Assembly: GCA_963556195.1 (NCBI GenBank)
Contig: CAUVYP010000254.1
Coordinates: forward strand, 62,001 to 126,000
Origin: Sepiola atlantica
Lineage: Eukaryota; Mollusca; Cephalopoda; Sepiida; Sepiolidae
DNA: 64,000 bases
Direction of reading: 5' to 3'
Shown here: in pieces, positions 1 to 33,319 of the stretch
Layout of the letters: each line of letters begins with the position of its first letter
How positions within the stretch are numbered: position 1 is the first letter of the stretch
Program-made: the position numbers and the translations under genes
The notes under the pieces: generated by a model
Seen by the model: the letters and a program-made list of their open reading frames with translations, nothing else
Databases searched by the model: none
Told to the model about the DNA's origin: nothing

Positions 1-217
1 CTTTATAACAATTAATAAAAAAAAATGTTACGGTTTTGAAATGCGTTAAAAATAACTTTTAAATGCGTTAAAAATAACTTTTAAACAATTAATTTAAAAA
101 ATGTTACGGTTTTAAATGCGTTCAAAATAACTTTTAAACACTTTTATTTACATGCCACAAATTGTATACACTTTATAACAATTAATTAAAAAAAATGTTA
201 CAGGTTTTAAATTAATT
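1..217. repeat. AT-rich short tandem-like repeat
   Basis: Blocks containing ttataacaattaat, aaaaaatgttac and aaaaataacttttaaa recur two to three times in imperfect tandem. No coding content is visible. It lies just upstream of the candidate first exon of the SUN gene. Confidence 0.6.
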
Positions 218-349
218 GTTTGAAGGTTGTTTTGAGCGCATTTAGGAGTTGTTTTGGGCGCATTTCAGAATCGTAGCGTGTTTTTTTTTATTAATTGTTG
301 TAGGGTTTGTAAACTTTGTGTCAAAGTTGTCTCCCTTGTCGAGTTCAGA

Positions 350-20255
<19,906 letters not shown>

Positions 20256-20301
20256 AAATCTAGTGTTATTTTGGTACTTGTCCGAGTTAAATATGCTGGT
20301 T

Positions 20302-20748
20302 AAATATGCTAGTTTAAAATAAAATAGCAGGAAAACTTTAGGAAATACTTACTTGTGATTGTAAAATATTAGCGTTCACCAAAAATTTATGAAAAATAAT
20401 CGAGTATTTTTTTTATTATTTAAGAAATTAGTTTCAATCGTAGGCGTCACGTTCATCTAATTTACCTGTTTAAAAAATAAATAAATAAATAAACAAACAA
20501 AGCAAAAAACAAAAAAAAAACGAAGAAAAAAACACTTGGAGTTTATCTCTCCTTGAAATACACTAAAATAGCGTCTTCTCCACTGAACGTGACGCCTACG
20601 ATTGAAACTTGAATTTATTAAATAATTAAAAAAACACTCGATTATTTTTCATAAATTTTCGGTGAACGCTAATATTTTACAATCTCAAATAAGTATTTCC
20701 TAGATTTTTCCTGTTATTTTATTTTAAACTAGCATATTTATATCGGGT
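20302..20748. mobile_element. Foldback element downstream of the SUN gene
   Basis: Terminal aaatatgctagttt and aaactagcatattt, with arms of about 160 bp of near-complementary sequence (for example tttcaatcgtaggcgtcacg versus its complement). It may supply the SUN gene's polyadenylation signal. Mirrored at about 59700-60160. Confidence 0.8.
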
Positions 20749-22920
20749 GTCATTCTGCACTAGCACAAAAACCTTTCACTATTTCTACTTCTTGTCTTAT
20801 GGGAAATTGGCTTCTTTTTTTTCTTAAAGGTGTAGTTTATTCATTTTTGGTGTACTGTTTGTACTTATCTTCCAATTTTATTTTAGTATCTTTTAATTTA
20901 TTAGAATTTTTTTAAAAATAAAGTTTGACATTTTTTGATTGGCAGTGAAGGTACATCTTGTAGGTGTATAATATTTTTTTATAAAGTGTAATTTTTTTTT
21001 TCATAAAGTGTAATTTTTTATTTTATAAAGTGTAATTTTTTTTTAATACAAAGTGTAATTTTTTTGTCTTGTTCGTCCAAGACTTGAAAGATAAAAACTA
21101 AATTATTGTACTTTAATCTATAACTGGAAGGATAAAAAACTAAATTATTCCTATATTTGAGGAATGTATGTCTAAAATGATTGTATAAGACAGTGAACCT
21201 TCTGATCCTTCACATTCATTTGACTTCTTCTTCATTTGTTCTGGTCATGTCTTGAGACTGAATGGACTGAAATCTTTCATTGTTGTCTAATGCTCAACTC
21301 TGCTTTTCCCATTTATTTGGGTAACCAAATACTTATTTAATATTCTATTTCATATTAATCTTATTTTGCCATCAAAACAACAAATTATTTTTGTACACAA
21401 TTATGGGTGGATTGTAAATACTTTTCACTGGTCAAATGGTTTACCCGCAGGTTGATTCCAATTCGTTGGTTGTGTACATAAACATGATATTTCCATTTCA
21501 TTAATTCGATTTCATTAATTCTAAGTCTTAAGAATTTCAAGTTTTCTGCTTCAATGTTGTATTTTATTGAATCTACAGAAAAAGTGTTTCTGTTTTTGCA
21601 TCCATTGATCAATGGATCAAAAACACAATTTGTATATACGTTCTGTTTATCTCATGAGTTAATCCCACAAGTACCTCCCCCTTTATGATGGCAAACATGA
21701 ATATTTTTTTTACTGTAAAAAAGGGTCTTAAATATTTCATATAAATTCAATATTACTTTAATATTTTTTCTTTTCCATATTTCAAAAAACAAAAATTCTT
21801 AGTCTCAATTCTGATAAGAAAACTCTTATTTCTCTTTCAACATCAAACGCCATCAAAAAGAAAACCTTTGCATTTTCTTCTACATATCAACATAATTTAT
21901 GTCAACTGTGGCCATGTAGAAAAAGGCAGCACTTAAAATTTCATGAATTCTTTAATGTAAATATTTTTCATTTTCATCTCATTTTTCATAAATGTTCAAA
22001 TTATTCAAATAAACTCTTCTTTTTTAATATAAAATTGTTTTTGTTTTTATTTTTGTCTTTTATGAAATTTTAATTTTAAAACAAAATATTGATTTAATTG
22101 AATTTTTTTTTATTAACCTTCATATTTAAAATATAATTTTTGTATGTCTTTTTCTCTTTTTTGTGCAAACATTTATAAAGTCGACTTGAGGAATTAAACA
22201 TGAAAACAAAAAAATATTTACAAATTCACTTTGAAACTGGGATATTTTTTTCCTCAATTCATTCCCATTGCAAAATGATTTCTGTGCTGTTTTATTGTCC
22301 AATTGTTCATTCTTTTGCATCGTTTATTCCACCTGATGTAATGGCAAATGTTGTCTCACTTTCCGGTAAGTCTGGGCTAAAAAAGAGAAAAAACACATGC
22401 AATGATGAGAACATTCGTATCTGATTTCGGTTTGGAATTAACGCTGTAAAAGACAATTGAATGGTGAAATACAGATGAATTGCCAACTTTAGATTCAATT
22501 CGACACACATGGAACTAATATTTATGCTTTTTCTTGCCCATCCCAACACACTTTCCTTAAACACTAATTGCTATAACTTCCAGAAAGTTCAGATTCATTG
22601 AGTAAAAAGAAGTCTCCTCTGAAATCTCCCAATACTGGATTCAATATTTATGCCTCCATGTAAAAAAAAAAAAAAATATGCACAAAATTCCATTTCAACA
22701 AATTATTATTTTTTTCTTCCTACTTTTTCCTTACTTCTCTTACCCACATACTTTCTTTAAACACTAATTGCTATAACTTCCAAAAAATTCAGATTCATTG
22801 AATAAAAAGAAGTCTCCTCTGAAAGCTCTCAATACTGTCTACACAATCTATTCTTCATACCATAATCAGAATCTGTTATTTTAAAAACTATTTATGCTGG
22901 TCCCATTCTTGATATACTTG
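20749..22920. other. AT-rich non-coding DNA in left arm
   Basis: Contains three to four tandem ataaagtgtaatttttt units near 20980-21065 and scattered short open frames without recognisable domains. Nothing else is supportable. Confidence 0.5.
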
Positions 22921-24759
22921 AGCAACCTGTTGTTGTTGTTGTTATTGTTCACTACATCATCACCATCACCATCAGGTTTTGGTATTTAGGGTGGTGTGAG
23001 TGTCTCGGACTCCGGTGCCGGTGAGCAACAGCAGGCAACGTTTTACACCTGCTCGCTGTGTCATCTGATCCTAAAGGTTGACATCAATCAGGTTGCATGC
23101 AGTTATATCACTTTTTATGCACACAAGCTAGGTCTTCCTTGGTCTACCAGTGGATATCCATGCGTGTTATAGAGTTGATGCTAAATGTGGCGCGCTGTAC
23201 ATAACTGAACGACCAGAGGTGCTGAGTGCTGAGGCATCCATAATCCCACCAATACTAAGTTTCTGATGGAGTACAGTTGAAAGGATCCGTTCCTCCAGTT
23301 TGCATTTGTCTCAGGATAAATATAGCACCAGTGGTACTTTGCCCAGGCATAACACCAAGCTACATTTAATCTAGTCTTATCTGACTTCTTATTTGCTTCT
23401 CAATTATTCGATCAATCACTTTAAGGACCTCATCCATCAATTTTAAGCCTCTGTAATTACCTCTATCTAGTGCTTCCCTTTTACCCTTGTAACAATTCAC
23501 AATTGTACGTCATTCCCAGTCTTTCAGGATAACCTCTTCTTTTATGATCTGATTTGCCAAGTATGTGATCATCTCAATACCTGTTTCATCCACAGCCTTC
23601 AACATTTCTGCAACAACACCTGAAGGTCCTCTAGCCTTACCTTCTTCGTTTACAGCTTTCTGTACCATTTCTTTCTCGATTCTTATAGTTGGTTCAGATA
23701 CTGCTTCAGCAACTTCTAGATTTTTACGGTTCTATGAAAACTCAGTCTTCAACAATTTCTCATAGTGGCATTTCCAAGCATCCCTCTCATCCTGTTCATT
23801 TGTTGCTAATACTCCATTGTAATTTCGAATGCACTTCTCTCCAACAATATCCATATTTGTCTTCAGTATCTGTTTAGCTATCCTGAATACTTCATTTTTG
23901 GGGTCATCCCTTCATAATATATATGGAAACCGGGTTTTCTCAGCCTCCTTCTTGGCTCTGTGTATTACTCTTCTTGCTTCCCTTTTTGCTTCCAGATGCA
24001 CATCCTTATTCACTAAACTTTTTATTCACTATGCTTCCGCTTTTCTTTGGTACACTTTTCAACTAGCTCATTCCACCACCATGTCACCCTATTCCTTGGT
24101 AACCCACCCACAAGTCTGTTACCTTCAACAGTGTATCTTTCAGCATATTCCACTGTTCTTCCACACTTCCTGTAGTGGATCTGGTAGCTAAATACTCTAT
24201 CACTTGGTCTCTAAATTCAACCTCCACACCTTTCTTCTGGGGATACATTTTCTCTTTACATCGTGAGATTTCTTCAACATGAAATTGCAATTGTGCTGTG
24301 TCATGATTTCTTTACCAGGTTACTTGTGGATTATGAGTTATCTCCCTTGGCCCATTCGACGATAAGAGTAATCTCCTTTGATTCGGGGTTGACTATTTAC
24401 GTTGACTTCGATCTCCAAGACAAAAAATTGTGTTGTTGTATTGATGATAGACGTGTGAAGCTATTGATGATATAGACGAACATGTCGAACTTTGACATTA
24501 TTTTTACATCACTTTAAAGCTTTCTATCCTTTTCCTAACCAACAGATAATCTACTTGAGTCTTTGCTGTACAAGGTTCATATGTAACGAGATGACATTCT
24601 CTTTTCCTAAAAAAGATGTTAGCAACCAACATGTCCATTGCAAGACCAAATTCTAAAATTCTTTCTTCTTCAGCATTCCTATCACCATTTCCATTTCTCT
24701 CCATGCACACCCTAAAAACTATCAGGTGTCTTTCCAACATGACCATTCACATCTCCTGC
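22921..24759 (-). pseudogene. RTE-like LINE remnant (left-arm copy)
   Basis: On the minus strand, fragments in several frames read RILEFGLAMDMLVANIFF, KTQVDYLLVRKR (end of an apurinic endonuclease-type domain), then VEEQWNMLKDTLLKVTDLW, CIRNYNGVL, GPSGVVAEMLKAVDETGIEM and IVNCYKGKREALDRGNYRGL (start of the RT). The order endonuclease then RT is that of RTE-type LINEs. The RT is cut after MPGQSTTGAIFILRQ. The 3' side ends in a (TTG/CAA)n tail near 22930. Many frameshifts and stops. Confidence 0.75.
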
Positions 24760-25169
24760 TACAGCAAGTACTTTCTTCTCATTAACCTTACTAGTTACTG
24801 CAATAAGCTTGTCATAAAACTCATTTGAATCGAAGAGCTCAAGAAAGGGAAAATACATAGTTTTCTCAAACTTGACAAATCAGATAATAAAGGATTTGAA
24901 TTTATGCTACCTATCATAGATTTTGGCAATGCATGTTTCTCCTCTTCCCTTTCGTAAATAGATTCTAACCGTTGAGGCATGAGCCAAAATATTTCCACCA
25001 ATTGTTTTTTTAGGGTCTGCTTGAAACCTGTTATGATTTTTTAATTAAAACAAACAATTTGGAATGAAAAGTTTCAAACTTACTACACTAAATTGAAAAG
25101 TTGAAGCACATATTAACCAACTGAAAGAAAAATGTCAGAAAGATTTTTAAATTGTAAAAGTAGTAAAAA

Positions 25170-25470
25170 AAAAATGAACTGGGGAGCAGATCGCAAAGTA
25201 ATGCTCACAATATACAGGTCGCACATCAGACCAAAACTTGACTATTGATGTACTATCTACACGGCCACATGCAAATCCTACATTAATAAAATACAAACTA
25301 TACAAAATCAAGGTCTGAAATTAAGTTATGGGGCTTTTCACACTTCACACATACAAAGTTTATACACGGATGTCAATGAACTATCTTTAATCTTAAAATG
25401 GAAAAAAAACTATCTCTTCGGTATGGATTAAAACTTCAATTCAGCTTCACAATAAGCAAGATACCTCCAT
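25170..25470 (+). pseudogene. Jockey-like LINE RT fragment
   Basis: Translation reads WGADRKVMLTIYRSHIRPKL, DYxCTIYTATCKSYINKIQ and QNQGLKLSYGAFHTSHIQSL, the C-terminal RT block typical of jockey-type elements. It decays with stops after about 25400. A (CAA)n stretch follows at 25501-25530. Present only in the left arm. Confidence 0.6.
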
Positions 25471-26795
25471 GATCCAAACCACATAGACCTAACATTTACA
25501 CAACAACAACAACAACAACAGCAACAAAAACATAACTAGCGACCTCATCAGCCAAAGTAAATTTGGAGAACTCTGAGAGAAATATTATGATCATACTGTT
25601 CTTTATACATATGGGTCAAAATCCCTTGATAGAACACGGGCAGCAGCTACCAATATACACGCACATAAACAAATCAGACGATTAAATAAATTTAACTACT
25701 GATATCAAACGTCAGAAGATACCAGTTTGTAGAGGTTTGGGTGATGAGAAACTTGTATCGCCATTATGTAATAGGGTCGCTGCGCTTGTATCCATCCTAC
25801 TGACCTTGCTTGATGAGAAGGTTTCACCAGGTTTCAGTTAATTGGTAACCTTGACGTGATCTAAACATACAAATTTCTGACTCCAACAAATTAGAAACCC
25901 TGACGTATTATATAAAAATTTAAAAAACACCTAAACTTCTGATTCCAATGGGATTTCTAATTTCTCCATACTCTACAGGTTGAGTTTTACTGCAGTTAAC
26001 CAGCGCTATATTCCTAAAAAGAAAAAAGAATTAGCGTTTCTGCATAACTTAATTATATTTTGTTTTATCCCAAAATAACTAAAAGAAATAAAAATATCAT
26101 GCAGCAAGATATTGCAAGTAGATACATTTTCTTTGTGTTTTTTTGTTGTGACATGGTTTGTGCTGTATAACATATTTTTTCAGAGACATGTAACCCCAAA
26201 AATATATAAAATAGGAGATGTTTTCTAAATCTACAAAAAGGAAATAATTTAATATTAATAGAAAAAAATTTAGCATACTTTACGTTTAGGGTTAACTCTA
26301 AAATTACTTTTTTTAAAACTAATTATGTCCGCGCCATTTTTATTAATTTCTCATAGTGGCCCATGACATTTAAAACAAGCCAAATGGTTTTGCCCTTTCC
26401 ATGATCGTTCAAATAAAGATCTCGCCTTTTAAATTTTTGGCACCCAAAAACAATTGCATCAAAATAAATATTTTTCTTCCTTTAAGTTTTTTTTAATTTT
26501 TCGGCTTTGCCCCATAACATGGTAATTGAATGATTTTTCGGTGCAATATTTCATTATGTTCTGTTAGCCACTGGTCACAAAAGTAGCTTTTCATGTTGCT
26601 TTATTTTCATTCAAAATGTCCAAGTGATGGTTTCATTTTTTCTTAGGAGTGTAGCCGAAAGGAAGTGAAGACACAATGTTTTGCAAATAATACCCAGATT
26701 TTTTTACTTATTTCTTTCCATAAGGCGTAAGGAGAATCTGCTTCTTTTTAAATGTGGGTCCTTCGATTACGCTTCTAGCTTCTTCTCTTAATAAA

Positions 26796-28575
26796 CTCCT
26801 TACCATGGCTGTACAGAGCCCTCCAAAAAGGAACGCGCTCCAGGAGCACACTCCTTTTTGCTGGAGCGAAGGAGAGGAGGGCTCATTTTATATTCAGTTG
26901 GAGTGGAGCAGTAGAAACTCCTTTTGGGACTAAAGAGCGCGGTTTTATCGCTCTGCGCTCCGCGCTCCAAAATTATTTGATTTTTTTAAACATTAGTTTT
27001 TTATTCAGCAATAAAAAGAAAAAGAGCAGAAAGTCTTAGCTAAAATCTGAGTTATTTTTTAAATTATATCTCTGGTAAATGTATATAATATATGGAGAGA
27101 GAGAGAAAGGGGGGAGGAAGAGAGAAGATTTTCACATCGACATGTTACATTTTTGATGGGACAGTTTTCTTAAGGCAGGAAGCAATTTGGCAACAAATGT
27201 CTTCAAATGCGCCAGTGAGTCTATAGATGTCTTTGAAGTAATTTTCTTAAAGATTTGAACTTTTTTTGTATTTATGACAAGGATGTTTATTGCTAATTGA
27301 ATAAATAAGCTAATTTTTCTTTTAATTCGTGTTTATAAATAAAGAATTTTAGGTTCACTTGTACTATAGGAGCCGTTGGATTTTCTCGACCATTTCGCTC
27401 GGTATTCACCCAAATGTTCGATAAAATCGATTTTTGGGGTGAAATGGTACATTTTGTCCTGACAAAAAATTTGTTGTTTTTTAGAACCGAAAGTAGATTA
27501 AATATTTTTCTTTATTTTAAAAAATCTATTATCGAATATTAAAATTGTAAACAGTTTGTTTTTGTTAGAGATTTCAAATATAGACGTTTTGACCTGTTTT
27601 ATGCAAATTTTTAATAAATGTTTTTGCCCAACCTAGGAAAACTTGCTCCAGTTAATTTTTCGGGGGAGGAAAATTTGACCCGATACTTTTTCAACTACCA
27701 AGGTCTAGGCCAAATATTTTGTATGAAATTTTAAGACATTAAATGGATCTCTGGATTGTTTATTGACAATTTATTGATATTTTTTTTCCAACTTGGTTTT
27801 ATTCACCCCAAATTGTACTATTGAAAAAAAAATTGGATAAATCGATTTGTTTGAAAATACTTGCACGTTTCTCTGTGGTAAATAATAATATACATTATAC
27901 AATATTGTTACGTTCGTAAAACAAACAAATATTAAACAACAGCATGACGAATAATGTTGCCCTGGCTGTCTCTCCTCTCCCAGAGAAATGGTTTCTTTAA
28001 AAAGAAAATAATCACTAATAATGTTTAAAAGTAAAACTTTATTTACTTAAAACAAATCTAAATTCCCTTCCAAAATAAATAGAAAAAATATCGGGTCAAA
28101 TTTTCCTTCCCTGAAAAAAATAGGTTTTTAATGTAATGAAAATTAAAATTGTTTTTAAATGCTTCAGGAATTTTTCTATTTCTATTTTATACCTCACGAA
28201 ACGAAAATTTACGTATAATCCTATGCTTCGTCCGACATGTTCTCCTATAACTCTCAAAATATTAGCGAGGTTTTGTCAAATATTATCTTACGGTCTTACA
28301 CTTAAAGTGACATCGCCACCCATATTGACGAGATCCTTTGACGCCCACCCCAACCTTCGACCACTCATTGGCAGAATAGAACGTTTATGAAAGAAGGTAC
28401 ATTTTCATTATGGAGCGCTGAATAAGAGCCGCTCCTTTTTTATAGGAGTTGTAGCTGGAGCGGCTCCTTTTTGAAAATGGGGAGCGTGAGAGGAACCAGC
28501 TCCCAATTTTGGGCGTTGGAGCAGGAGCGAGAGCAGCTCCAAAAGTAGTGGAGCGCGTAAAGCCCTGCTCCTTAC
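26796..28575. mobile_element. Non-autonomous hAT-like element with 8-bp TSD
   Basis: Direct repeat CTCCTTAC at 26796-26803 and 28568-28575 encloses 26804-28567. Termini are CATGGCTGTAC and, on the complement, CAGGGCTTTAC. Subterminal zones (26820-26970 and 28400-28560) are dense in GGAGC/GCTCC motifs, typical transposase-binding clusters of hAT elements. No transposase frame is present in the 1.76 kb. Confidence 0.8.
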
Positions 28576-28589
28576 CCTGTTCATACATC

Positions 28590-30060
28590 GTTTTTAGCAG
28601 CTACTTTATATTATATTACATTTGTTCCTAACAAACATGAGCAGCAGTTCGATCTTAGCTTTCGCTGGTGACGTCTATATGTGGTCTGCACAAATAAAGA
28701 TGGCAACTCCTCCCTGCACCTCCCGTACGACGATTAAATAATTTTGCAGTTCAAGTTAACCTTTCTTTCCGCCATAGGATCTTTTTAAGCATCGCTATGT
28801 ATTTTGTAAAACTTTTTCATGCACTGCTTATCAGAAAATCTTTCTTATAAATGTTTCAACATATATTTTTTTTATTATAACATTTTTGTCTTCGATATTA
28901 ACTTTTATGATTTTTTACTTATGTAAGTTTAGACATTTTTTTAATTCTAAAATTTATTTTTCTTTGCCTTCGGTATTAACTTTCATATTTCTTCCCGTTT
29001 GCCCTACTTATCATGAGTCTTATTGGAAGCCCTTTTACAATGGTGATTTACTATACTGTAGCTGACCCTTTCTCTCACTACTGAGTTAAATACTGTGGCG
29101 CAAGTGATGGTTCTAAGCCAGAATCGAGCGGTGAAAGTGGCCCTTTCTTATATGCAGACATGTTGAAGGCTATTAAGTAACTTACTGGAGGTAGAGTTTT
29201 GAACACACTTGCAACAGTGCAGACCTACCTGTACTCCTAATTTGAAACAGTGCAAACCCAATTATACTATTTACTTCAACCACAGGTCGTGAACCACTCT
29301 TTCATACCTGCGTTCGGTCAAGTTTATCTGTCGTTAGACCGATAACTATGCAGAGACTTTGCGTGGATCTTCATAGTCACAGATATCTCAACCCTATCTG
29401 ATGTGTAGATGCAAACTGGTAGATTCATATACTCCTGATTCATGATTTAATCACATCCACATTGATTTAGTTGGACATTGGATCAAACTGAACATTTATT
29501 TACCCCCTTATTGCAATTTGCATGTTTGTTTAAATTTATTCTCTTGCGCTTCTACGTCAATAAAGCATCTCTTGTTTTTATCAGCCAAAAGCTTAAGAAG
29601 AGGGAAATGTAACAGTTACATGATTAAGATCTATTTTCTTTTGAACTTGCATGTTATCACTCGTGTAGTGATTAGCAAGTGGTTCTGTGAGATAACACGG
29701 CCATGTTTACACTAGTGTAGTGATACGTTGGGCGATTAGAACACTTTGCGAATGCGCACCTTTTTCTATTTCCAACCAAGGCCGTTATGCACCTTTACAA
29801 ACAGTGAAACTTTGAGCAACGTACTGACAAGACGCCATATTGCCTTCGTTGCCTCTCGCCATGACTTTGTTAGACAAGATGAAACTTCTGGACCCAATTT
29901 CATTCCTATAATGCATACATGCCAGCCAAATCAACCTGTGTTTTCATAACTCTTTCCAGACCATGTTTTGTGTTGATGAAAACGTTGACTAAATTGATTT
30001 AAAATGTACAGAAGAGGTTTGTTTATCAAAAATGAAATTGTAATTTATTACAGATTAGAC
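28590..30060. other. Unassigned left-arm DNA
   Basis: Less AT-rich than average around 29030-29450. It has short open frames only and no domain or terminal repeats that I can recognise. Mirrored at 53100-54560. Confidence 0.4.
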
Positions 30061-30076
30061 ATCATAATAATGGTGT

Positions 30077-30079
30077 ATC

Positions 30080-30158
<79 letters not shown>
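30077..30158. repeat. (ATT)n microsatellite
   Basis: About 27 units. The right-arm counterpart (53027-53063) has only about 12. Confidence 0.95.
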
Positions 30159-30159
<1 letters not shown>

Positions 30160-30479
30160 GCGGAAGCTTGTACAGCTACATCTATTATAGAAATATTTAG
30201 CAAACAAAGTTCTAAGACTGGTATCACATCTTCAGAAATGCAATTCATGATGAATTCTGGTTGTTACCGTGTGAGCACAAAGACCAAAGTGCCCCCCCCG
30301 CCTGATCAATTGTAGCTTCCCTCCACCCTCCCCCAAAAAAACATATGAAAGGAGCGCAGAAAGATAATTTGCAGAGTGAATTAATTTTACTTGTAACCAC
30401 TGCGAAAAAAAAGACAGGCACAACTAGTCGATATAATATGGCAGCCTTTTTGGGAGTTAATCGCTTCAATTTTTTTAGG

Positions 30480-30960
30480 ATTTTCCTAAAGTAAATATTA
30501 ACCCAATTTGGTTTAATTAATAATTTAATGGTCAAACCGGTAAATGTATAGATCGACGGTCTAAAGAGAATGCGATAAACATGGTTTTATGCTGTTTTAA
30601 CTATTATTAAATGAGGAACCATTTCGAGTTAAAATCTATTAAGTATTACGGATGTAATCAGAAGAAAAACACGCTTGAAATGTGTAAATATGCAAGAAAA
30701 ATCGAGATTTTAACAAAATGGAGTCTTACAGGACCGGAAGTGCTTGTTATTGTATTGCTCGTTGAGCCATGTTTTTTTGTATCGCTCATACGAAAAAAGT
30801 TTTAAACGTCCCCCCCCCCCCCCTAAATACGACATTGATTTTAATTCCAAACGTTCTTAACGTCATAATCTGTATATATGGTAACGATTTGGCGGTAAAT
30901 GTAAAAATCGACGGTCTCTTCAAAATGTCGAATAAAATTAGTGTACAGGCGATATAAATA
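30480..30960. mobile_element. Half of a foldback-family element
   Basis: Shares ordered blocks with 14985-15430, including the aaattattaa/aacccaatttgg region, gatcgacggtctaaa and agaatgcgat. Part of the same family as 14353-16060. Mirrored at 52220-52700. Confidence 0.55.
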
Positions 30961-31080
30961 TACATATTTTTAAATTTATTTTTAACATAGTTCACCCCAA
31001 ACAAGGCAGGCCACCACTGTAGACGTAAGGGGCTACTGAGAGAAAAAGAAAAGGGGAGAAGGTTGGGGGGGTAGGGCAAC

Positions 31081-31597
31081 CTAAATTGGGATCTGCGCAG
31101 CGAGATGTCTGTTTACATTAGTTTTAAATTTCTGCATGTCAGTACTGTCAGGGAAACAGGAGGCAGGGAGGGAGTTCCAGAGACCAGCAGCACGAGGAAA
31201 GAAGCTATTTGAGTAGAAGGCTCTCCGGCATCTGGGGACCTCCACAGTGAATGAATGAGATTTAGTTGATTGTCGAGTTAGTCTAGTGAATTTACGTCGA
31301 GGGGCACCAGAGCAGCCAATTCATCGGAGCATAATCCATTGAAGTATTTGTAAAACAAACATAAGGATGCCACATTGCGGCGATGGGACAGGGACTGGAG
31401 CCTGGTCGACAGTAAGGGACCTATTAGGTTGGCGACTCTTTTTTGGACCTTGTCAACGAGGGAGAGACTAGTAGATGATGCACCAGCCTAGATATGACAA
31501 CAATACTCCATGCATGGACGGATGGTGGCTTTGTAGAGATACAGGATAATGTCAGGTGTGAGGAGTTTACTAGCACGGTAGAGGAAGCCAACCTCCT
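31081..31597 (-). pseudogene. CR1/L2-type LINE RT C-terminus (left-arm copy)
   Basis: Reverse complement of 51587-52103, with the same reading: GSLYRASKLLTPDIILYLYK at the start and the same frame break near the PRRKFTRLTR segment. It ends at a stop at 31081-31083 with a G-rich 3' untranslated region beyond. Truncated by a TA microsatellite at 31597. Confidence 0.75.

Positions 31598-31676
<79 letters not shown>
31597..31676. repeat. (TA)n microsatellite at inner arm boundary
   Basis: TA run with one G. Homologous position in the right arm is 51544-51586. Confidence 0.95.
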
Positions 31677-31677
<1 letters not shown>

Positions 31678-32683
31678 ACTTCTTCAGGAGGATAATTTGA
31701 AGAAAAATGTCATGCAAGTACATCGAAGTTTGAGGTTGACATGGTAGAGAGATGAAGGAATGAGCGCCAGAGAGTCCAGGCTGTGAGAAGTCAATTGTCG
31801 TGAGGATGTATTGAAAATCGGCCACTTGCAAGTTATTTTTTTTTTTACTTAAAAATTGGTAAATCACTGTAAGATAAAGTGGTTAATTCGTCGTTTCACA
31901 GACAAAATGGCGAACAATGAAGCATTCGTATTTTCTGATTTTTTTTCGACCTTTCAAAGAAAAAAAAAATTTAGAAAGTCATAAATAAAACTTTTTAGTT
32001 AAAACTATTTTTAGGCAATATGGCAACCAGAGATTAAAAAATATGTTACAAAAAATATGTAGAAATTTATTTCATGACAACAAAAACTATTTTGCTTTTT
32101 TAAATACATGATTTTCTAAGAATTTTAAAGCCAGTTTAAAAAACATTTCATCCCATAGTTTAAATACTTCCAAATTCCTTTCAAATTTCTAGCAGACACG
32201 AAGTAAATGATATTTTTTTCAATTATTAAAAAAATATTAAAATGGCTAACTTGTTTACGAATAAAACTAAATGCAATTATGATGGATTTAATCTCGTAAC
32301 TTAATTACGAACCGGGTTGAAATAATAACATTATTTAGAAAACTATTCTTAACATGGGAGAGGGTGGGGGCTTTATTAACTATTCTGTACTTTCACCTAA
32401 CAATTTAATAAACAAGAGATATCGTAAAAATTGAATTTAACTTGAAAATCTTATCTAAAAAATAGCCCGGTCTGTAAACTGCACAAGTACCAAAAAATAA
32501 TACAAGAAGTGTTTTTTTTTTATTGGTGGGGGATAGCCCCGTATTTAAAACTATATCCCCCACAAGAACTGTTCTAAAATCTTTTTTCAATCGATATTTA
32601 TTCCATAATTGCCGAATTTTCCTACTTTGCCAAAATTGCAGAATTTTTATCTGCCGAGTTTTCCGTTGCCGAATATGTCTAAA

Positions 32684-32687
<4 letters not shown>
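31677..32687. other. Mixed repeat relics at spacer start
   Basis: 31677-31735 is the complement of the PLE-end motif at 51425-51475 (gaagtctta block), truncated at the microsatellite. 31880-32685 matches the right half of the foldback family at 15600-16060, with the ttgccNaattttcc terminal repeats. Confidence 0.55.
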
Positions 32688-32751
<64 letters not shown>

Positions 32752-32842
32752 TATATATTCATATATATATATATTCATATATATATATATATATATATAT
32801 TCATATATATATATATATATTCATATATATATTCATACATCC
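32688..32842. repeat. (TA)n/TTCA microsatellite at PLE boundary
   Basis: TA runs punctuated by ttca, ending where PLE endonuclease coding begins. Confidence 0.95.
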
Positions 32843-32844
32843 GC

Positions 32845-33319
32845 TCCACCCCACTTCTCCAAACAACTTTCCTCGCATAACTTGGATCTCCAAACCCAAA
32901 TCTCTTCTAATACCATTAGCAATCTCAATGCAACTATAGCACAACCCTTCAAGATACACACATATATTGGGGCGTCCTCTTTCCCCATTAAGACCCGGAT
33001 CTCTAACCATATATATTCCTTTAAAAATAGCAGCGATAACAGCACAGGCACTTCACTTTCCAATCTAATTAGAAACCTCAATCTTAAAAATATTCCCTAT
33101 TCACTTCACTGGTCAATACTTAAAAAGTCCAAATCATATACCCCTGGAGCATCCCATTGCCAACTTTGTACTCTGGAAACCTTTATGATAGCTACTGCTA
33201 CTAAATCTAAAAATATTATTAATTCTAAGAATGAACTTATCTCCAGTTGCAGGCATAAACGTAAATTCAGGTATAGCAACCATAATAATCCCCCAGACAC
33301 CCCTCCCCCATTTGATTAA
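32845..33319 (+). pseudogene. Canonical PLE C-terminal GIY-YIG endonuclease, 5'-truncated
   Basis: The open frame ending at 33319 encodes [64 protein letters not shown] and the terminal [13 protein letters not shown]. These are the YIG, Arg-x3-His, CxxC and CRHKRKF blocks of the C-terminal endonuclease in Penelope/Poseidon-type PLEs. The frame itself is intact, but all RT is missing and the 5' break is in a TA microsatellite. PLE endonucleases nick the target to prime reverse transcription. Confidence 0.85.

Noticed and set aside
21385..21612. Minus-strand 75-codon frame conserved in both inverted-repeat arms (also 58827-59054)
   Set aside because: Conservation follows from the duplication. 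No domain, splice context or start evidence.
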